Position numbers and translations under genes: made by a program. A stretch of 64,000 nt of DNA, from contig CAJTYH010000007.1 of NCBI GenBank assembly GCA_910583675.1, forward strand, positions 1-64,000, written 5' to 3'. The notes below the pieces were generated by a model. The model had not been told where the DNA came from, ran no database searches, and saw nothing but the letters and a program-made list of their open reading frames with translations. This document shows, in pieces, positions 37,207-47,632 of this stretch (positions within the stretch are counted from its first letter, which is position 1; each line of letters opens with the position of its first letter). Origin of the DNA: an uncultured Muribaculaceae bacterium. Its GTDB lineage: Bacteria > Bacteroidota > Bacteroidia > Bacteroidales > Muribaculaceae.

Positions 37207-39360
37207 TCAACGACGACCCTTGCCGTTGTTGTTGCGCTTCTGCTGCTCACGAAGCATGGCCTGTTGCTGACGCTGCGCCTCCTCCAGACGAGCCATGAAG
37301 CCCGACTTCTTCCTGGGCATTGCGGCATTGGCCATGAGGCGTGCACGAACCTTCTCATCGTTAGTGCACAGGCGGAACACGTAAGTCTGCACGATTGTGA
37401 TCAGCAGCGACAGGAAATAATAGTAGCTCAACCCGGCCGCATAGTCGTTGAATATGAACAGGAACATCACCGGCATCAGGTACATCATCCACTTCATGCC
37501 GGGCATGGAGGCGGATGAAGGCTGATTCTGCATGTTTACGCGCGTATATATCACGTTGGTGGCGGTCATGAGCAAGCAGAAGAGGCTCACATGGTTGCCA
37601 TAGAACGGGATCGTGAACGGCAACGTGAGGATCACGTCGGGAGCCGCCAGATCCTGTGCCCACAGGAACGATTGTCCGCGCAATTCGATGCAGGAAGGGA
37701 AGAACCAGAACATGGCGATGAGGATAGGCATCTGGAGCATCATAGGAAGACACCCGGCAAACGGGCTTGCCCCCACACGCGAATAAAGCTCCATCGTCTT
37801 CTGGTTACGTGTCATTGCATTCTCCTGACCGGGATATTTCTCGTTGATGGCCTTGATGTCAGGCGCGAGTGCGCGCATGTTGGCCTGCGACTTGAAGCTC
37901 TTGTAGGTCAACGGGAAGAGTACGATCTTGATAAACAGTGTAAGCAACAATATGATTATGCCATAACTCTTTATGAAGCCGCTGAGGAAAGTGAACACCG
38001 GTATTATGACCAGAGTGTTGATCCAGCGGAATATCGGCCACCCGAGCGGGATCAGGTTCTGGAGCTGGAGATCCTCGCCGGCCTCGTCACCCTCCTGCAC
38101 GGCAATCCTCTTGTCAAGGCGCTTAAGCAGGGGATAAAGGTTGGGGCCGTAGAAGATGTCTATGCTGACCGGATTCTCGGCCATGGAGGAATAGTTCATG
38201 GTAGCCTTCGCAGTAAGATCCTTCACAAACATTGGATCCCCCTTGAGGTCGGTGGAGGCCACCTCAGCACCCACGAAGTTGCCGCGAGGTATCATAACCG
38301 ACGAGAAGAACTGATTTTTGAAGGCGATCCACCTCAACTGCTGGTTGAGGCTCTCGCTCTGGTTGCCCGTGTTCCCAAGCTCGTCAGGAGAGTCGCCGGC
38401 ATATTTGTAATAGATGCCGGAGTTGCGCTCCTCGAATACACGTCCGCGCTCGTTACGACCCATTTTCTGATGCCAGAGCATTTCCATGGTAGCCACCGAG
38501 GGGGGGATCACCTTGTCCATGTTCTGCTGCACGATGTCCATGCGCACTACATATGAGTTTGCCGGCAAAGTATAGCGCAACGCCCAGAATGCCCCGTTGC
38601 CGAGATCAAGCTTCATCATGACCGTCGAATCGTTCACCGTCTCAGGTGCGAAGTAGAAGGTCGAGGTGTCAAAGCGGCGAGTGGCGGAAGTGAGGATGAA
38701 GTTGTATCCCGAATGCTCGGGACGCCACACCTCCACGAGAGCCGTATCTATTTTTCCGGTCTTCGCATCCGTATTTACATAGGTGTCGTATTTCTGGAGG
38801 GTCGCACCGGCTATGTTGCCGCCATGATTGCTTATGGATAGGGACAACACATCGTTTTTCAGTTCCACCATCTGCTCCTCGCCGTTGAGATGACGTGCGA
38901 ATCCACGATAACGGTCAGCATCAGCAAGTGACGTGCGAAGATTCTCTATGGCCGCTATGCGGTTCTGCAACGACAGATCCGAGCCGAATCTGGATGCTAT
39001 CAGGTCTGCATAGGGTACCACAGTATCGTTGGCCTTTACGGTACCGGTCACCTGTTCACCGTTGACCATGAGGTCGACAGTCTTGGTGCGGTAACGCATC
39101 GTCTGGCGGGAAGTGGAGTCGGAACCTTCCACCGGCGTACCTGCCTGACGCAATACGGCAGCGATACCTGCCAGCTCCTCCGGGCGGATGGAATCCACCG
39201 TAAGCGACTTGCGTGCGGCGGCAGCCTCCTGTTGCTGCTGTTTTTCCGCCTGCTCCTGAAGCTGTTGCTGCACCTTCTGCTGATCCTTGTTGTTGATGTA
39301 CATGAACCCGAATATCACCAGGCCCATCATCAGCAAACCGTATAACGTGTTTTTGTCCAT
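37207..39360 (-). CDS. yidC: Membrane protein insertase YidC
   Basis: 717 residues. YidC inserts and folds inner-membrane proteins with or without SecYEG. Seen here: N-terminal membrane segment (TLYGLLMMGLVIFGFMYI), a Q/E-rich coiled segment, a large periplasmic beta-supersandwich domain (about residues 90-440), then the conserved five-helix core with IILLLTLFIKIVLFPLTYKSFKSQANMRALAPD, GASPFAGCLPMMLQMPILIAMFWFFP and MKWMMYLMPVMFLFIFNDYAAGLSYYYFLSLLI, and a basic tail (KRNNNGKGRR). Somewhat long for the phylum, mainly through the periplasmic part. It follows pyrG by 14 bp. Confidence 0.96.
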   Translation of the reverse strand: MDKNTLYGLLMMGLVIFGFMYINNKDQQKVQQQLQEQAEKQQQQEAAAARKSLTVDSIRPEELAGIAAVLRQAGTPVEGSDSTSRQTMRYRTKTVDLMVNGEQVTGTVKANDTVVPYADLIASRFGSDLSLQNRIAAIENLRTSLADADRYRGFARHLNGEEQMVELKNDVLSLSISNHGGNIAGATLQKYDTYVNTDAKTGKIDTALVEVWRPEHSGYNFILTSATRRFDTSTFYFAPETVNDSTVMMKLDLGNGAFWALRYTLPANSYVVRMDIVQQNMDKVIPPSVATMEMLWHQKMGRNERGRVFEERNSGIYYKYAGDSPDELGNTGNQSESLNQQLRWIAFKNQFFSSVMIPRGNFVGAEVASTDLKGDPMFVKDLTAKATMNYSSMAENPVSIDIFYGPNLYPLLKRLDKRIAVQEGDEAGEDLQLQNLIPLGWPIFRWINTLVIIPVFTFLSGFIKSYGIIILLLTLFIKIVLFPLTYKSFKSQANMRALAPDIKAINEKYPGQENAMTRNQKTMELYSRVGASPFAGCLPMMLQMPILIAMFWFFPSCIELRGQSFLWAQDLAAPDVILTLPFTIPFYGNHVSLFCLLMTATNVIYTRVNMQNQPSSASMPGMKWMMYLMPVMFLFIFNDYAAGLSYYYFLSLLITIVQTYVFRLCTNDEKVRARLMANAAMPRKKSGFMARLEEAQRQQQAMLREQQKRNNNGKGRR

Positions 39361-39374
39361 TAATTTGGTATTTC

Positions 39375-41110
<1,736 letters not shown>

Positions 41111-41112
<2 letters not shown>

Positions 41113-41118
41113 AAGTTA
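41111..41118 (-). promoter_or_regulatory. -7 element of the pyrG promoter
   Basis: Minus strand TAACTTTG, placed just after the ribH stop. The transcript would begin with the first strand of the leader hairpin. A -33 partner is weak. Confidence 0.5.
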
Positions 41119-41129
41119 ACTATTTTTCG

Positions 41130-41624
41130 TTATAATTCCTCAACCTTGCGTTTGAAATCCACCATTTTGATGGCGGCCTCGGCAGCCTCGGCACCCTTGT
41201 TGCCAAGCACGCCTCCCGCACGGTCAAGCGCATCCTGCTCAGTATCCACCGTCAGCACACCGAAGATGACCGGGATGTCGCAGTCGGCATTAAGCCCGGT
41301 AATGCCCTGGGTGACACTCTGGCACACATAGTCGAAGTGCGGCGTACCACCACGGATCACGCATCCGAACACGATCACGGCATCGAAAAGGCTCGCCTCT
41401 ATGAGCTGGGAGGCTGCGAAAGTAAGCTCCACGGCACCGGGCACGTGGAACACACTCACATCCTCCTTCATGTCAAAGCCTGCTCTTTCAAAAACGCCCA
41501 GCGCTCCTTCTGTCAGACGCGACGTAACGTGCCCGTTCCACTCTGCGGCGACTATCGCCACCCTCATATTCTCAACCTTGGGAAGCTGCCCCTCGGGTGC
41601 TCCCCCCTTCAATCCTGTACTCAA
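41130..41624 (-). CDS. ribH: 6,7-dimethyl-8-ribityllumazine synthase
   Basis: 164 residues if started at the TTG at 41624; the first ATG is at 41567. Penultimate step of riboflavin synthesis. Motifs: VAIVAAEWNGHVTSRL, FHVPGAVELTFAA, FGCVIRGGTPHFDYVCQSVTQGI (active-site His) and FGVLTVDTEQDALDRAGG. Family members usually carry about 20 residues before the first strand, as here, but the sequence immediately upstream of the TTG is the AATTAGTAATTAG repeat, so the original 5' end may have been overwritten. Confidence 0.93.
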   Translation of the reverse strand: MSTGLKGGAPEGQLPKVENMRVAIVAAEWNGHVTSRLTEGALGVFERAGFDMKEDVSVFHVPGAVELTFAASQLIEASLFDAVIVFGCVIRGGTPHFDYVCQSVTQGITGLNADCDIPVIFGVLTVDTEQDALDRAGGVLGNKGAEAAEAAIKMVDFKRKVEEL

Positions 41625-41626
41625 CT

Positions 41627-41677
41627 CAATTAGTAATTAGTAATTAGCAATTAGTAATTAGTAATTGGCAATTGCCT
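41627..41677. repeat. AATTAGTAATTAG repeat, left flank of the four-helix-bundle gene
   Basis: Six to seven units of AATTAG(T/C) ending TTAGTAATTGG, then CAATTGCC. The inner end is the reverse complement of the inner end of the copy at 42092-42130. Confidence 0.8.
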
Positions 41678-41732
41678 CCTACCTCACTATTTTATTCTAT
41701 CTTGTTAGCTATTTTCTCTCTTATTCTTTTTC

Positions 41733-42086
41733 TTATTTATTGTATAGCGTTTTGGTTATTGATTGGAGCATCTTAAGCAATTCACGACAATCGCTCAACA
41801 TGCTTTGAGCCTCTACTTCATTCAGATAATCCGTTGCTGCAAGAAGCTCTATCCAATATTCCGTTTCAGCTGCTTCCTTTTGAGCTATGCTCAATTTCGC
41901 GGCAAAATCCAGACGGCTCTGTGCGAAAATTCCCTCAGCCACATTGGCACCAATGCTTGTCCCGCTCCTCAACAACTGCTTGGAAAGCACGAATTCTCTC
42001 TTTTCGTCACATAGAAATTTATAGAGCCTCACACATCTTATCGCGAACTGCTTGCTCTTTTCTCTCAAGGGATTTTCAGCTTTCAC
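41733..42086 (-). CDS. Four-helix-bundle protein (23S rRNA intervening-sequence family)
   Basis: 117 residues from a GTG at 42086 (MKAENPLREKSKQFAIRCVRLYKFL). The pattern RSGTSIGANVAEGIFAQSRLDFAAKLSIAQKEAAETEYWIELL is typical of the small four-helix-bundle family first seen as ORFs in 23S rRNA intervening sequences and common in many copies in Bacteroidetes. Function unknown; no catalytic residues. The gene is bracketed by inverted AATTAG repeats (41627-41677 and 42092-42130) and sits between ribH and a SIS isomerase gene, as if inserted as a unit. Confidence 0.88.
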   Translation of the reverse strand: MKAENPLREKSKQFAIRCVRLYKFLCDEKREFVLSKQLLRSGTSIGANVAEGIFAQSRLDFAAKLSIAQKEAAETEYWIELLAATDYLNEVEAQSMLSDCRELLKMLQSITKTLYNK

Positions 42087-42091
42087 GGCAC

Positions 42092-42130
42092 AATCACCAA
42101 TTACTAATTGCTAATTCCTAATTGCTAATT
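42092..42130. repeat. AATTAG-type repeat, right flank of the four-helix-bundle gene
   Basis: CCAATTACTAATTGC followed by CTAATT units, inverted relative to 41627-41677. On the minus strand it encodes the last residues (QLAIRN) and stop of the SIS isomerase gene. Confidence 0.8.
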
Positions 42131-42713
42131 GTCCGAGGTACCCGCCGTGGTGGCGCATTGCATAGTCGTTGCGGGTAAAGCCGGTTTGTTTCATCACGTT
42201 TACAACAAGTATGTCGCCTATGACGGTCATCATTGTGGTTGAGGTCGTAGGGGTAAGCCCCAGAGGGCATACCTCGGGAGCACCACCTGTGAGCAGCGTG
42301 GCATCCGCCAGGCGGGCAAGCTCGCTCTCGCCGTTGCCCGTGATCACGATGATCGGGACGGAATTTATCAGCCTGCGTGCGAGGCTCACAAGCTCCAATA
42401 TCTCACGCGTCTTTCCCGAATTAGAGATCAGCAGCATCACATCGTCAGGCTGCAGCACTCCCAGGTCTCCATGCTGTGCCTCGGAGGGATGAAGATTGAC
42501 CGCCGGGATGCCGGTGGAACTGAATGTAGTGGCAATGTTCATGGCTATCTGCCCGGCCTTACCCATACCGGAAGTCACAAGTTTCCCACCACGACGGTGC
42601 ACATGATCCACGATAAGAGCCACAGCCTTGTCGTAGTCTTCGGAATATGGAATATTTCTGATTGCGTCACTCTCCGCAAGGAGAATATCACGCATGGTCT
42701 GTTCTATCTGCAT
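42111..42713 (-). CDS. SIS domain sugar-phosphate isomerase (KdsD/GutQ-like, no CBS)
   Basis: 200 residues. A single SIS domain with LVTSGMGKAGQIAMNIATTFSSTG, LHPSEAQHGDLGVLQPDDVMLLISNSGKTREIL and CPLGLTPTTSTTMMTVIGDILVV, very like the SIS half of arabinose-5-phosphate isomerases, which make the precursor of Kdo. The two CBS domains of KdsD are missing; this short form is known in Bacteroidetes, so the exact substrate is less certain. The C-terminal QLAIRN and stop codon fall inside an AATTAG repeat, so the native end has probably been replaced. Confidence 0.85.
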   Translation of the reverse strand: MQIEQTMRDILLAESDAIRNIPYSEDYDKAVALIVDHVHRRGGKLVTSGMGKAGQIAMNIATTFSSTGIPAVNLHPSEAQHGDLGVLQPDDVMLLISNSGKTREILELVSLARRLINSVPIIVITGNGESELARLADATLLTGGAPEVCPLGLTPTTSTTMMTVIGDILVVNVMKQTGFTRNDYAMRHHGGYLGQLAIRN

Positions 42714-42789
42714 GTCAATATACGGTTATATGCTCGCAGGAGTCTTCATGGCTACCTTTCCGACAAAATTAGGAAAATTCCATATATTT

Positions 42790-43260
42790 TCAAACACCGC
42801 TTTCAAAACGGCTCAGGTCGGACACCCATGCGGCATCCAGTTCCACACCGCAGCCGGTCTTAGGATCAAAGCCTGCCATCACCACCGTTGCCACGCACTT
42901 GACGTCACCTGTCATGGGGTTCACGGCACGCTGCTCAAGCACGAAACTGCGCTGCGAGATCTTCACACACGCCGTAAGCACCGACACCGGCTCCCCGAAA
43001 TAAGTTGGGGAAAAAAAGCTGACGTTTATGTTGACTATCACAGTGGCAATACCCTTCATGTCCAGAGGCTTGCCGGTAACGGCCTCGAAATAGCGCACCT
43101 TGGCGAGATCCATGAATTGCAGGTATGCCGAATTATTGAGATGTCCCAACATGTCGAAATCATTGAAACGGGTCTGGATCTCCACACTGTGGTAAAACGG
43201 GTGTTGTGCCTCAGGCACCTTTTCATTCTTGCACTCGGGCAATATTATCGGTTCTCTCAT
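42790..43260 (-). CDS. Hotdog-fold acyl-CoA thioesterase (YbgC/4HBT type)
   Basis: 156 residues. The 4HBT pattern TRFNDFDMLGHLNNSAYLQFMDLAKVRYFEAV contains the catalytic aspartate (DFDMLGH) of this family; VNINVSFFSPTYFGEPVSVLTAC and SFVLEQRAVNPMTGDVKCVATVVMAGFD complete the hotdog fold. It hydrolyses acyl-CoA or related thioesters; the physiological substrate is unknown. Downstream of recF and dciA in the same direction (17 bp from dciA). Confidence 0.9.
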   Translation of the reverse strand: MREPIILPECKNEKVPEAQHPFYHSVEIQTRFNDFDMLGHLNNSAYLQFMDLAKVRYFEAVTGKPLDMKGIATVIVNINVSFFSPTYFGEPVSVLTACVKISQRSFVLEQRAVNPMTGDVKCVATVVMAGFDPKTGCGVELDAAWVSDLSRFESGV

Positions 43261-43277
43261 CTGTTTTCAAATTGTCG

Positions 43278-43568
43278 TTAATGAATCCGCAATTCCGTCA
43301 GGGCATCGGTTCCGGCCAGGGAATTAAGGGCGGATATTATTGAGGTCTTCTGAAATTCCAGTTCGGTTTTGAGCGGTGCGGACTCCACATACACATGCAG
43401 TACTCCACGGCTCACGTAGCGTCTCTGCGTGAGGCGGTTTATTCCGGCACCCACCACTTCCGGCCAATATGACATGGCACGCTGCTCCATGTACTCGTTC
43501 TTGCGCGATGAGCTGTCAAGCACCTTGTCGATTATCTGACGTATGCTCATTGGGTCTGTACGCTTCAT
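43278..43568 (-). CDS. dciA: DUF721/DciA family protein
   Basis: 96 residues from the ATG at 43568, which overlaps the recF stop (ATGA). DUF721 proteins include DciA, the ancestral loader of the replicative helicase DnaB in bacteria without DnaC/DnaI. The KH-like core is visible (YWPEVVGAGINRLTQRRYVSRGVLHVYVESAPLKTELEFQKTSII read in pieces). The close coupling to recF supports a role in DNA replication. Short C-terminal tail. Confidence 0.85.
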   Translation of the reverse strand: MKRTDPMSIRQIIDKVLDSSSRKNEYMEQRAMSYWPEVVGAGINRLTQRRYVSRGVLHVYVESAPLKTELEFQKTSIISALNSLAGTDALTELRIH

Positions 43569-44716
43569 GATTCCGGTTTTTCTGTTACATCCGCATCCTG
43601 AAGATCCGTGCCTGAGGAGGACATCAGCGTGAACTCCCCATCGCGCACAAGCCACGAGCGATGGTCGTTGGCCGACCGGCTCATTATATGGTCAAGATGG
43701 TCGCGATTTGTATCGGTAATGAATATCTGCCCGAATATGTCCTCGGACACGATCTCCACGAGACGTTCCACGCGGGTAGCGTCAAGTTTGTCGAATATGT
43801 CGTCCAGCAGCAACAGCGGCTTCATCCGCGCCGCGTCACGCATGAAATCATATTGCGCCAGACGCAACGCTATGGTATATGTCTTGCACTGTCCCTGCGA
43901 TGCGGCACGCCGCACTGGCATGCCGTTGAGCGACAGTTCTATGTCGTCGCGATGCGGCCCCACGGACGTATGGCCTACGATCTCGTCATGTCGACGTGTC
44001 TGGTCAAGAAGCGTCATAAGGCCAGCGGGATCGGAAGACAGGTGGCTTTTCAGTCCTATCGAAGGTGTTTCCCCGTCGGCTGCTATGCGGCTGTAGTACC
44101 GGTCGAAAATCGCAGTCAAACGTTCCACCCACTGTTGACGCACTCTGGTTATATAGTCCGCTGAACGCTCCATGGCCATCTCAATGGCCAGATAAAGGGA
44201 CGGATCCACGGCATGGTCACGCAACAGTTTGTTGCGTTGCTGCAAGGCGCGTCCGTAACGGATGAGATGGTCAAGATACAGGGCATCAGTCTGCGAGATC
44301 ACCTGATCCATGAAGCGACGACGTTCCTCGCCGGTGCCACTTATGAGTTCCTGATCCGCCGGTGCCACAAGCACAAGCGGGAAGGCTCCGATATGGGCAC
44401 TCAATCGGTCATACTCCTTTCCACCCCTCTTGAAGCTCTTGCGCTTGCCCGGCAGCAGCCCCACCTGCAATTCCTCGTCCACCCCCTTGCGGTCGTACTC
44501 GCCGCGCATGGTCAGGAAATCCTCACCCCTCTTCACCAATGCGACATCAGCCATCCCACTGAAGCTCTTGCAAAAGCTCAGGTAATGCACGGCATCAAGC
44601 AGGTTGCTCTTGCCCATGCCGTTGTTGCCGAGAAAGCAGTTGATCTTTGGACTGAACTGTAATCTGGCATCAGCGATGTTCTTGAAATTCGTTATGGCAA
44701 GTCGTTTGAGATGCAA
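43565..44716 (-). CDS. recF: DNA replication/repair protein RecF
   Basis: 383 residues. RecF binds gapped DNA and helps load RecA with RecO/RecR. Walker A is GNNGMGKSN near residue 30; the ABC signature region is SQGQCKTYTIALRLAQ and Walker B is KPLLLLDDIFDKLD. The frame begins at a TTG (44716, MHLKRLAITNFKNIADARL), which matches the family N-terminus; no ATG is available because an A/G-rich repeat begins within 10 bp upstream. Confidence 0.95.
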   Translation of the reverse strand: MHLKRLAITNFKNIADARLQFSPKINCFLGNNGMGKSNLLDAVHYLSFCKSFSGMADVALVKRGEDFLTMRGEYDRKGVDEELQVGLLPGKRKSFKRGGKEYDRLSAHIGAFPLVLVAPADQELISGTGEERRRFMDQVISQTDALYLDHLIRYGRALQQRNKLLRDHAVDPSLYLAIEMAMERSADYITRVRQQWVERLTAIFDRYYSRIAADGETPSIGLKSHLSSDPAGLMTLLDQTRRHDEIVGHTSVGPHRDDIELSLNGMPVRRAASQGQCKTYTIALRLAQYDFMRDAARMKPLLLLDDIFDKLDATRVERLVEIVSEDIFGQIFITDTNRDHLDHIMSRSANDHRSWLVRDGEFTLMSSSGTDLQDADVTEKPES

Positions 44717-44726
44717 GGTGAGTTGG

Positions 44727-44856
44727 ATTAGAAGTTAGAAGTTAGAGCAGGAGAAGAAAAGCAAGAAATGGAGAAATTTAGAAGTTAAGAAATTTAGAAA
44801 TTTAGAAGCTCAGAGATTGATTTCTATGATTCCTCTGATATCTCTGATTCCTCTGA
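44727..44856. repeat. Second copy of the A/G-rich plus CCTCTGAT composite repeat
   Basis: Order of words as at 28567-28676: AGAGCAGGAGAAG, GCAAGAAAT, TAGAAGTTAAGAAATT, ATTGATT, then CTCTGAT octamers. Here the inverted right arm is absent. Confidence 0.7.
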
Positions 44857-44858
44857 TC

Positions 44859-44890
44859 TCCAATTACTAATTACTAATTACTAATTACTA
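44859..44890. repeat. AATTACT repeat over the menA stop codon
   Basis: Four units of AATTACT on the plus strand. On the minus strand it encodes the last residues (VVISN) and stop of menA. Confidence 0.75.
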
Positions 44891-45776
44891 CTTGCTTGGC
44901 CGCTGCCAGCAGGATCATCGCAAGGCTCAGCAGCAACATCAACAGCGCTGTGCGTGCCAGCAGAGCGGTGAGCGTGCGCCCCTCAAGGGTGAGAAGCTGC
45001 CGCCAGAGCGTTATGGAGGAGAGGAGCTGAAACGCCGAAATTCCACTGCCGACCCATGACAGGCGCATCCATATGACGGTCAGCATACACCATGCCGCGA
45101 TACCGTTGACAAGGTAAAGTCTACCGGCGAATCTGCGTCCAAACCTCACTGCAATGGTCAGCTTGCCGACTGCCCGGTCATCCTCCATGTCCCGATAATT
45201 GTTTACAATCAGTACATTGGCGCCGAGCAGACCCATGGCAACAGCTGCAAGCCATACGTCGGCAGTACAGTTGCCCGTCTGCACGTAATATGTAAGCGTC
45301 ACCGGGGCTATCCCGAAAAAGAACACCACGGCGACCTCCCCCCATCCATGACGGGACAATGGATAAGGGCCGGTGGAGTAGGCCAACGCCCCGAGCACTA
45401 TCAGCACTCCGGCTGCCACGAGCCACCATCCACCCCAATATATAAGGCTCAGACCGAGCAGCGCAGCCACCCCGAGGGTGCCTATGGCAGCCCAAAGCAT
45501 GGACTGCGGAGAGATATCCCCCTCGGTCACACCACGTCGCGGCCCCACACGCCCCTTGCGGTCAAGGCCGTCACGGTAATCGAAATATTCATTGGCAAAG
45601 TTGGATGCTATCTGGGCAAGCACCGCGAAAATCAGACATATCACAGCCGGCAGCCAGTTGAAGCCACCGTCAAGCAAAGCCAGACCTACAGCTGTGAACA
45701 CACCCGCCACCGATACAGGCAGCGTGCGCAACCTCATGGCTTCGATCCAGCATTTCAATTTACCTGATTCTGACAT
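44874..45776 (-). CDS. menA: 1,4-dihydroxy-2-naphthoate prenyltransferase
   Basis: 300 residues, UbiA superfamily integral membrane enzyme that prenylates dihydroxynaphthoate in menaquinone synthesis. The two aspartate-rich motifs are present: NFANEYFDYRDGLDR near residues 59-73 and NNYRDMEDDRAVGK. About eight membrane helices are visible. The start (MSESGKLKCWIEAMRLRTLPVS) is 9 bp from the upstream MBL hydrolase gene, giving an rsmI-like/MBL/menA operon. The last residues come from the AATTACT repeat. Confidence 0.94.
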   Translation of the reverse strand: MSESGKLKCWIEAMRLRTLPVSVAGVFTAVGLALLDGGFNWLPAVICLIFAVLAQIASNFANEYFDYRDGLDRKGRVGPRRGVTEGDISPQSMLWAAIGTLGVAALLGLSLIYWGGWWLVAAGVLIVLGALAYSTGPYPLSRHGWGEVAVVFFFGIAPVTLTYYVQTGNCTADVWLAAVAMGLLGANVLIVNNYRDMEDDRAVGKLTIAVRFGRRFAGRLYLVNGIAAWCMLTVIWMRLSWVGSGISAFQLLSSITLWRQLLTLEGRTLTALLARTALLMLLLSLAMILLAAAKQVVISN

Positions 45777-45785
45777 ATTCGTTTT

Positions 45786-46853
45786 TCAATCAAGACGCAA
45801 CGTTATCAAACCCGTGGAATCAAAGCGCGGCAAAGCCCTAAGCTGCACGGGAGCCATGCGGGCATACGGTGTCTCCGAGCCGTCACCCACCTGCGTGACT
45901 CCGCTTTGGACAAGTGCCAGCTCCACGCATTTCAACGCCACCTCCGGGAGGTTGTTGTCCTTGCTGAGATGGCAGAGGAATATCTGCCTCAACTGCGGCG
46001 TGTAGATCTGTGCGAGATATGCCGCCGTCACCTCGTTGTCAAGGTGACCGCTTGCAGAGCGTATGCGAGCCTTGAGATACTCCGGATACGGCCCTGCCTC
46101 AAGCATGGCATTGTCATAATTGGCCTCTATCATAAGATAGTTGGCCTGACGCATATAATAGTCGGCTCGATCGCTCACACACCCCAGATCGGTAGCAACA
46201 ACCATGCGGTGGGCACCCCGGGTGATGAAGAATCCGGCATTGTCCGTGCCGTCATGCAAGACCTCGAACGCCAACGCTTCGAAATGTCCGATCTTGAACG
46301 GATGTTCCTTGTATATCGGACGATGATAGTCCTTTATGCGGTTGGAGATACTGTGACGGCGCAAAATGCCGTTGAGCGTCCTGGGTGTACAATATACCCC
46401 TATATGACGATATTTCCGGACAAAGGAGTATACATACCTCACATGATCGGAATGATCATGCGTCAGCAGTATCCCCTTCACACGGCTCATGGGGATGCCG
46501 TTTCGTTGCAGTTCCAGTACAACGATGTTGATATCCACACCCGCGTCTATAAGGAAACCGGTCTCGGAATCACCTATGTAGGCGCAATTGCCCGAACTGC
46601 CGCTCCCGAACGATATGAAGCTGAGTTTGTCAATGCCGGGAAGCACGTCAAGGGGAGCAAAAGCGTCATCGTCGCCACCAAAAATGTCGGTGCGCCGTCG
46701 ACGTTCCATCTCTTCAAGATGCTTTTTGGCGGCTTGCTCTATCTGGGGGAGCACAGGCATCGGAGCCACCTCGGGAAACAGATTGTCCCCGAGATTGTCA
46801 AACAGGCCGGTCATCCCGTCGTTCCAGTTACCTTTCTTCTTGAATCGCGCCAT
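45786..46853 (-). CDS. MBL-fold hydrolase (YycJ/WalJ-like)
   Basis: 355 residues. The metallo-beta-lactamase fold begins near residue 78 (LSFISFGSGSSGNCAYIGD) with the metal motif LTHDHSDHVRYV, then VLHDGTDNAGFF, VATDLGCVSDR and GHLDNEVTAAYL. YycJ-type proteins are 5'-exonuclease-like DNA-repair hydrolases. An unusual ~75-residue N-terminal extension (DNLGDNLFPEVAPMPVLPQIEQAAKKHLEEMERRRR) with a charged helix precedes the domain. It lies between the RsmI-like gene and menA, each 9 bp away. Confidence 0.88.
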   Translation of the reverse strand: MARFKKKGNWNDGMTGLFDNLGDNLFPEVAPMPVLPQIEQAAKKHLEEMERRRRTDIFGGDDDAFAPLDVLPGIDKLSFISFGSGSSGNCAYIGDSETGFLIDAGVDINIVVLELQRNGIPMSRVKGILLTHDHSDHVRYVYSFVRKYRHIGVYCTPRTLNGILRRHSISNRIKDYHRPIYKEHPFKIGHFEALAFEVLHDGTDNAGFFITRGAHRMVVATDLGCVSDRADYYMRQANYLMIEANYDNAMLEAGPYPEYLKARIRSASGHLDNEVTAAYLAQIYTPQLRQIFLCHLSKDNNLPEVALKCVELALVQSGVTQVGDGSETPYARMAPVQLRALPRFDSTGLITLRLD

Positions 46854-46862
46854 CGGTTATTC

Positions 46863-47627
46863 TCAGTTAAACAACAGGAAAATAGTGGGAACTTTCCCAT
46901 AGTCATAATTAGCCTTGGCCCACTGCGACAGCGGCCTGGTGACGATTCTCTCCCCTTTCCCTGTTATGTCGGATGCCACGCACAGGCGCAACTGACCGGG
47001 CAACGAGCGACTCAGCTCGGCTATAAGCTTGTTGTTGCGGTATGGTGTCTCTATGAAGATCTGGGTCTGACGCTCGCGGCGTATGCGGTTTTCCATCTCA
47101 CGCAGTTTTGCCGCACGCTTGGGAGCCTCTATCGGCAGATAGCCGTTGAAAGCGAAGCTCTGTCCGTTGAAACCCGAACCCATCAGCGCCATCAGTATGC
47201 TTGAAGGCCCCACCAGAGGCACCACTTTCAGGCCGCGACGCTGCGCGACTGCCACTGCATCGGCTCCCGGATCGGCTACTGCGGGACAGCCCGCCTCCGA
47301 GATAACCCCCATCGGTTCACCATTCTGCAGCGGTTCAAGCATGCTCTCCACCTCTTCCGGACGGGTATGTTCGTCAAGAACCGTGAAGGTCATCAGGTTC
47401 ACATCGATCGAAGGATCTACCCGCTTTATGAAGCGACGAGCCGAGCGCACATTCTCCACAAGGAAATGCCTTATGCCTCTCAGCAGCTCCGCATTGGCAG
47501 GGGGCAATACATCGCCGATCTTGGAGCTGTCACTCAGAGGCACAGGAAACAGATACAGCGCAGCCGGGACAGCCGTGCCACCTTCCCCTGTCATCTCTCC
47601 TGAAATACGCGGTTTCTCTTCAATCAT
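46863..47627 (-). CDS. RsmI-like SAM-dependent methyltransferase (tetrapyrrole-methylase fold)
   Basis: 254 residues from the ATG at 47627. The fold of rRNA 2'-O-ribose methyltransferase RsmI is visible: ALYLFPVPLSD in place of the usual VATPIGN start, EEVESMLEPLQNGEPMGVISEAGCPAVADPGADAVAVAQRRGLKVVPLVGPSSILMALMGSGF (in the family a near-contiguous signature) and RETQIFIETPYRNNKL-like text. Bacteroidetes carry this diverged form beside canonical RsmI; the rRNA target is inferred. First gene of the operon with the MBL gene and menA. Confidence 0.85.
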   Translation of the reverse strand: MIEEKPRISGEMTGEGGTAVPAALYLFPVPLSDSSKIGDVLPPANAELLRGIRHFLVENVRSARRFIKRVDPSIDVNLMTFTVLDEHTRPEEVESMLEPLQNGEPMGVISEAGCPAVADPGADAVAVAQRRGLKVVPLVGPSSILMALMGSGFNGQSFAFNGYLPIEAPKRAAKLREMENRIRRERQTQIFIETPYRNNKLIAELSRSLPGQLRLCVASDITGKGERIVTRPLSQWAKANYDYGKVPTIFLLFN

Positions 47628-47632
47628 AACCA

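Noticed and set aside
41627..41677. Short tandem units as a possible CRISPR array
   Set aside because: Units are 7 bp, directly adjacent, with no spacers and no cas genes nearby.
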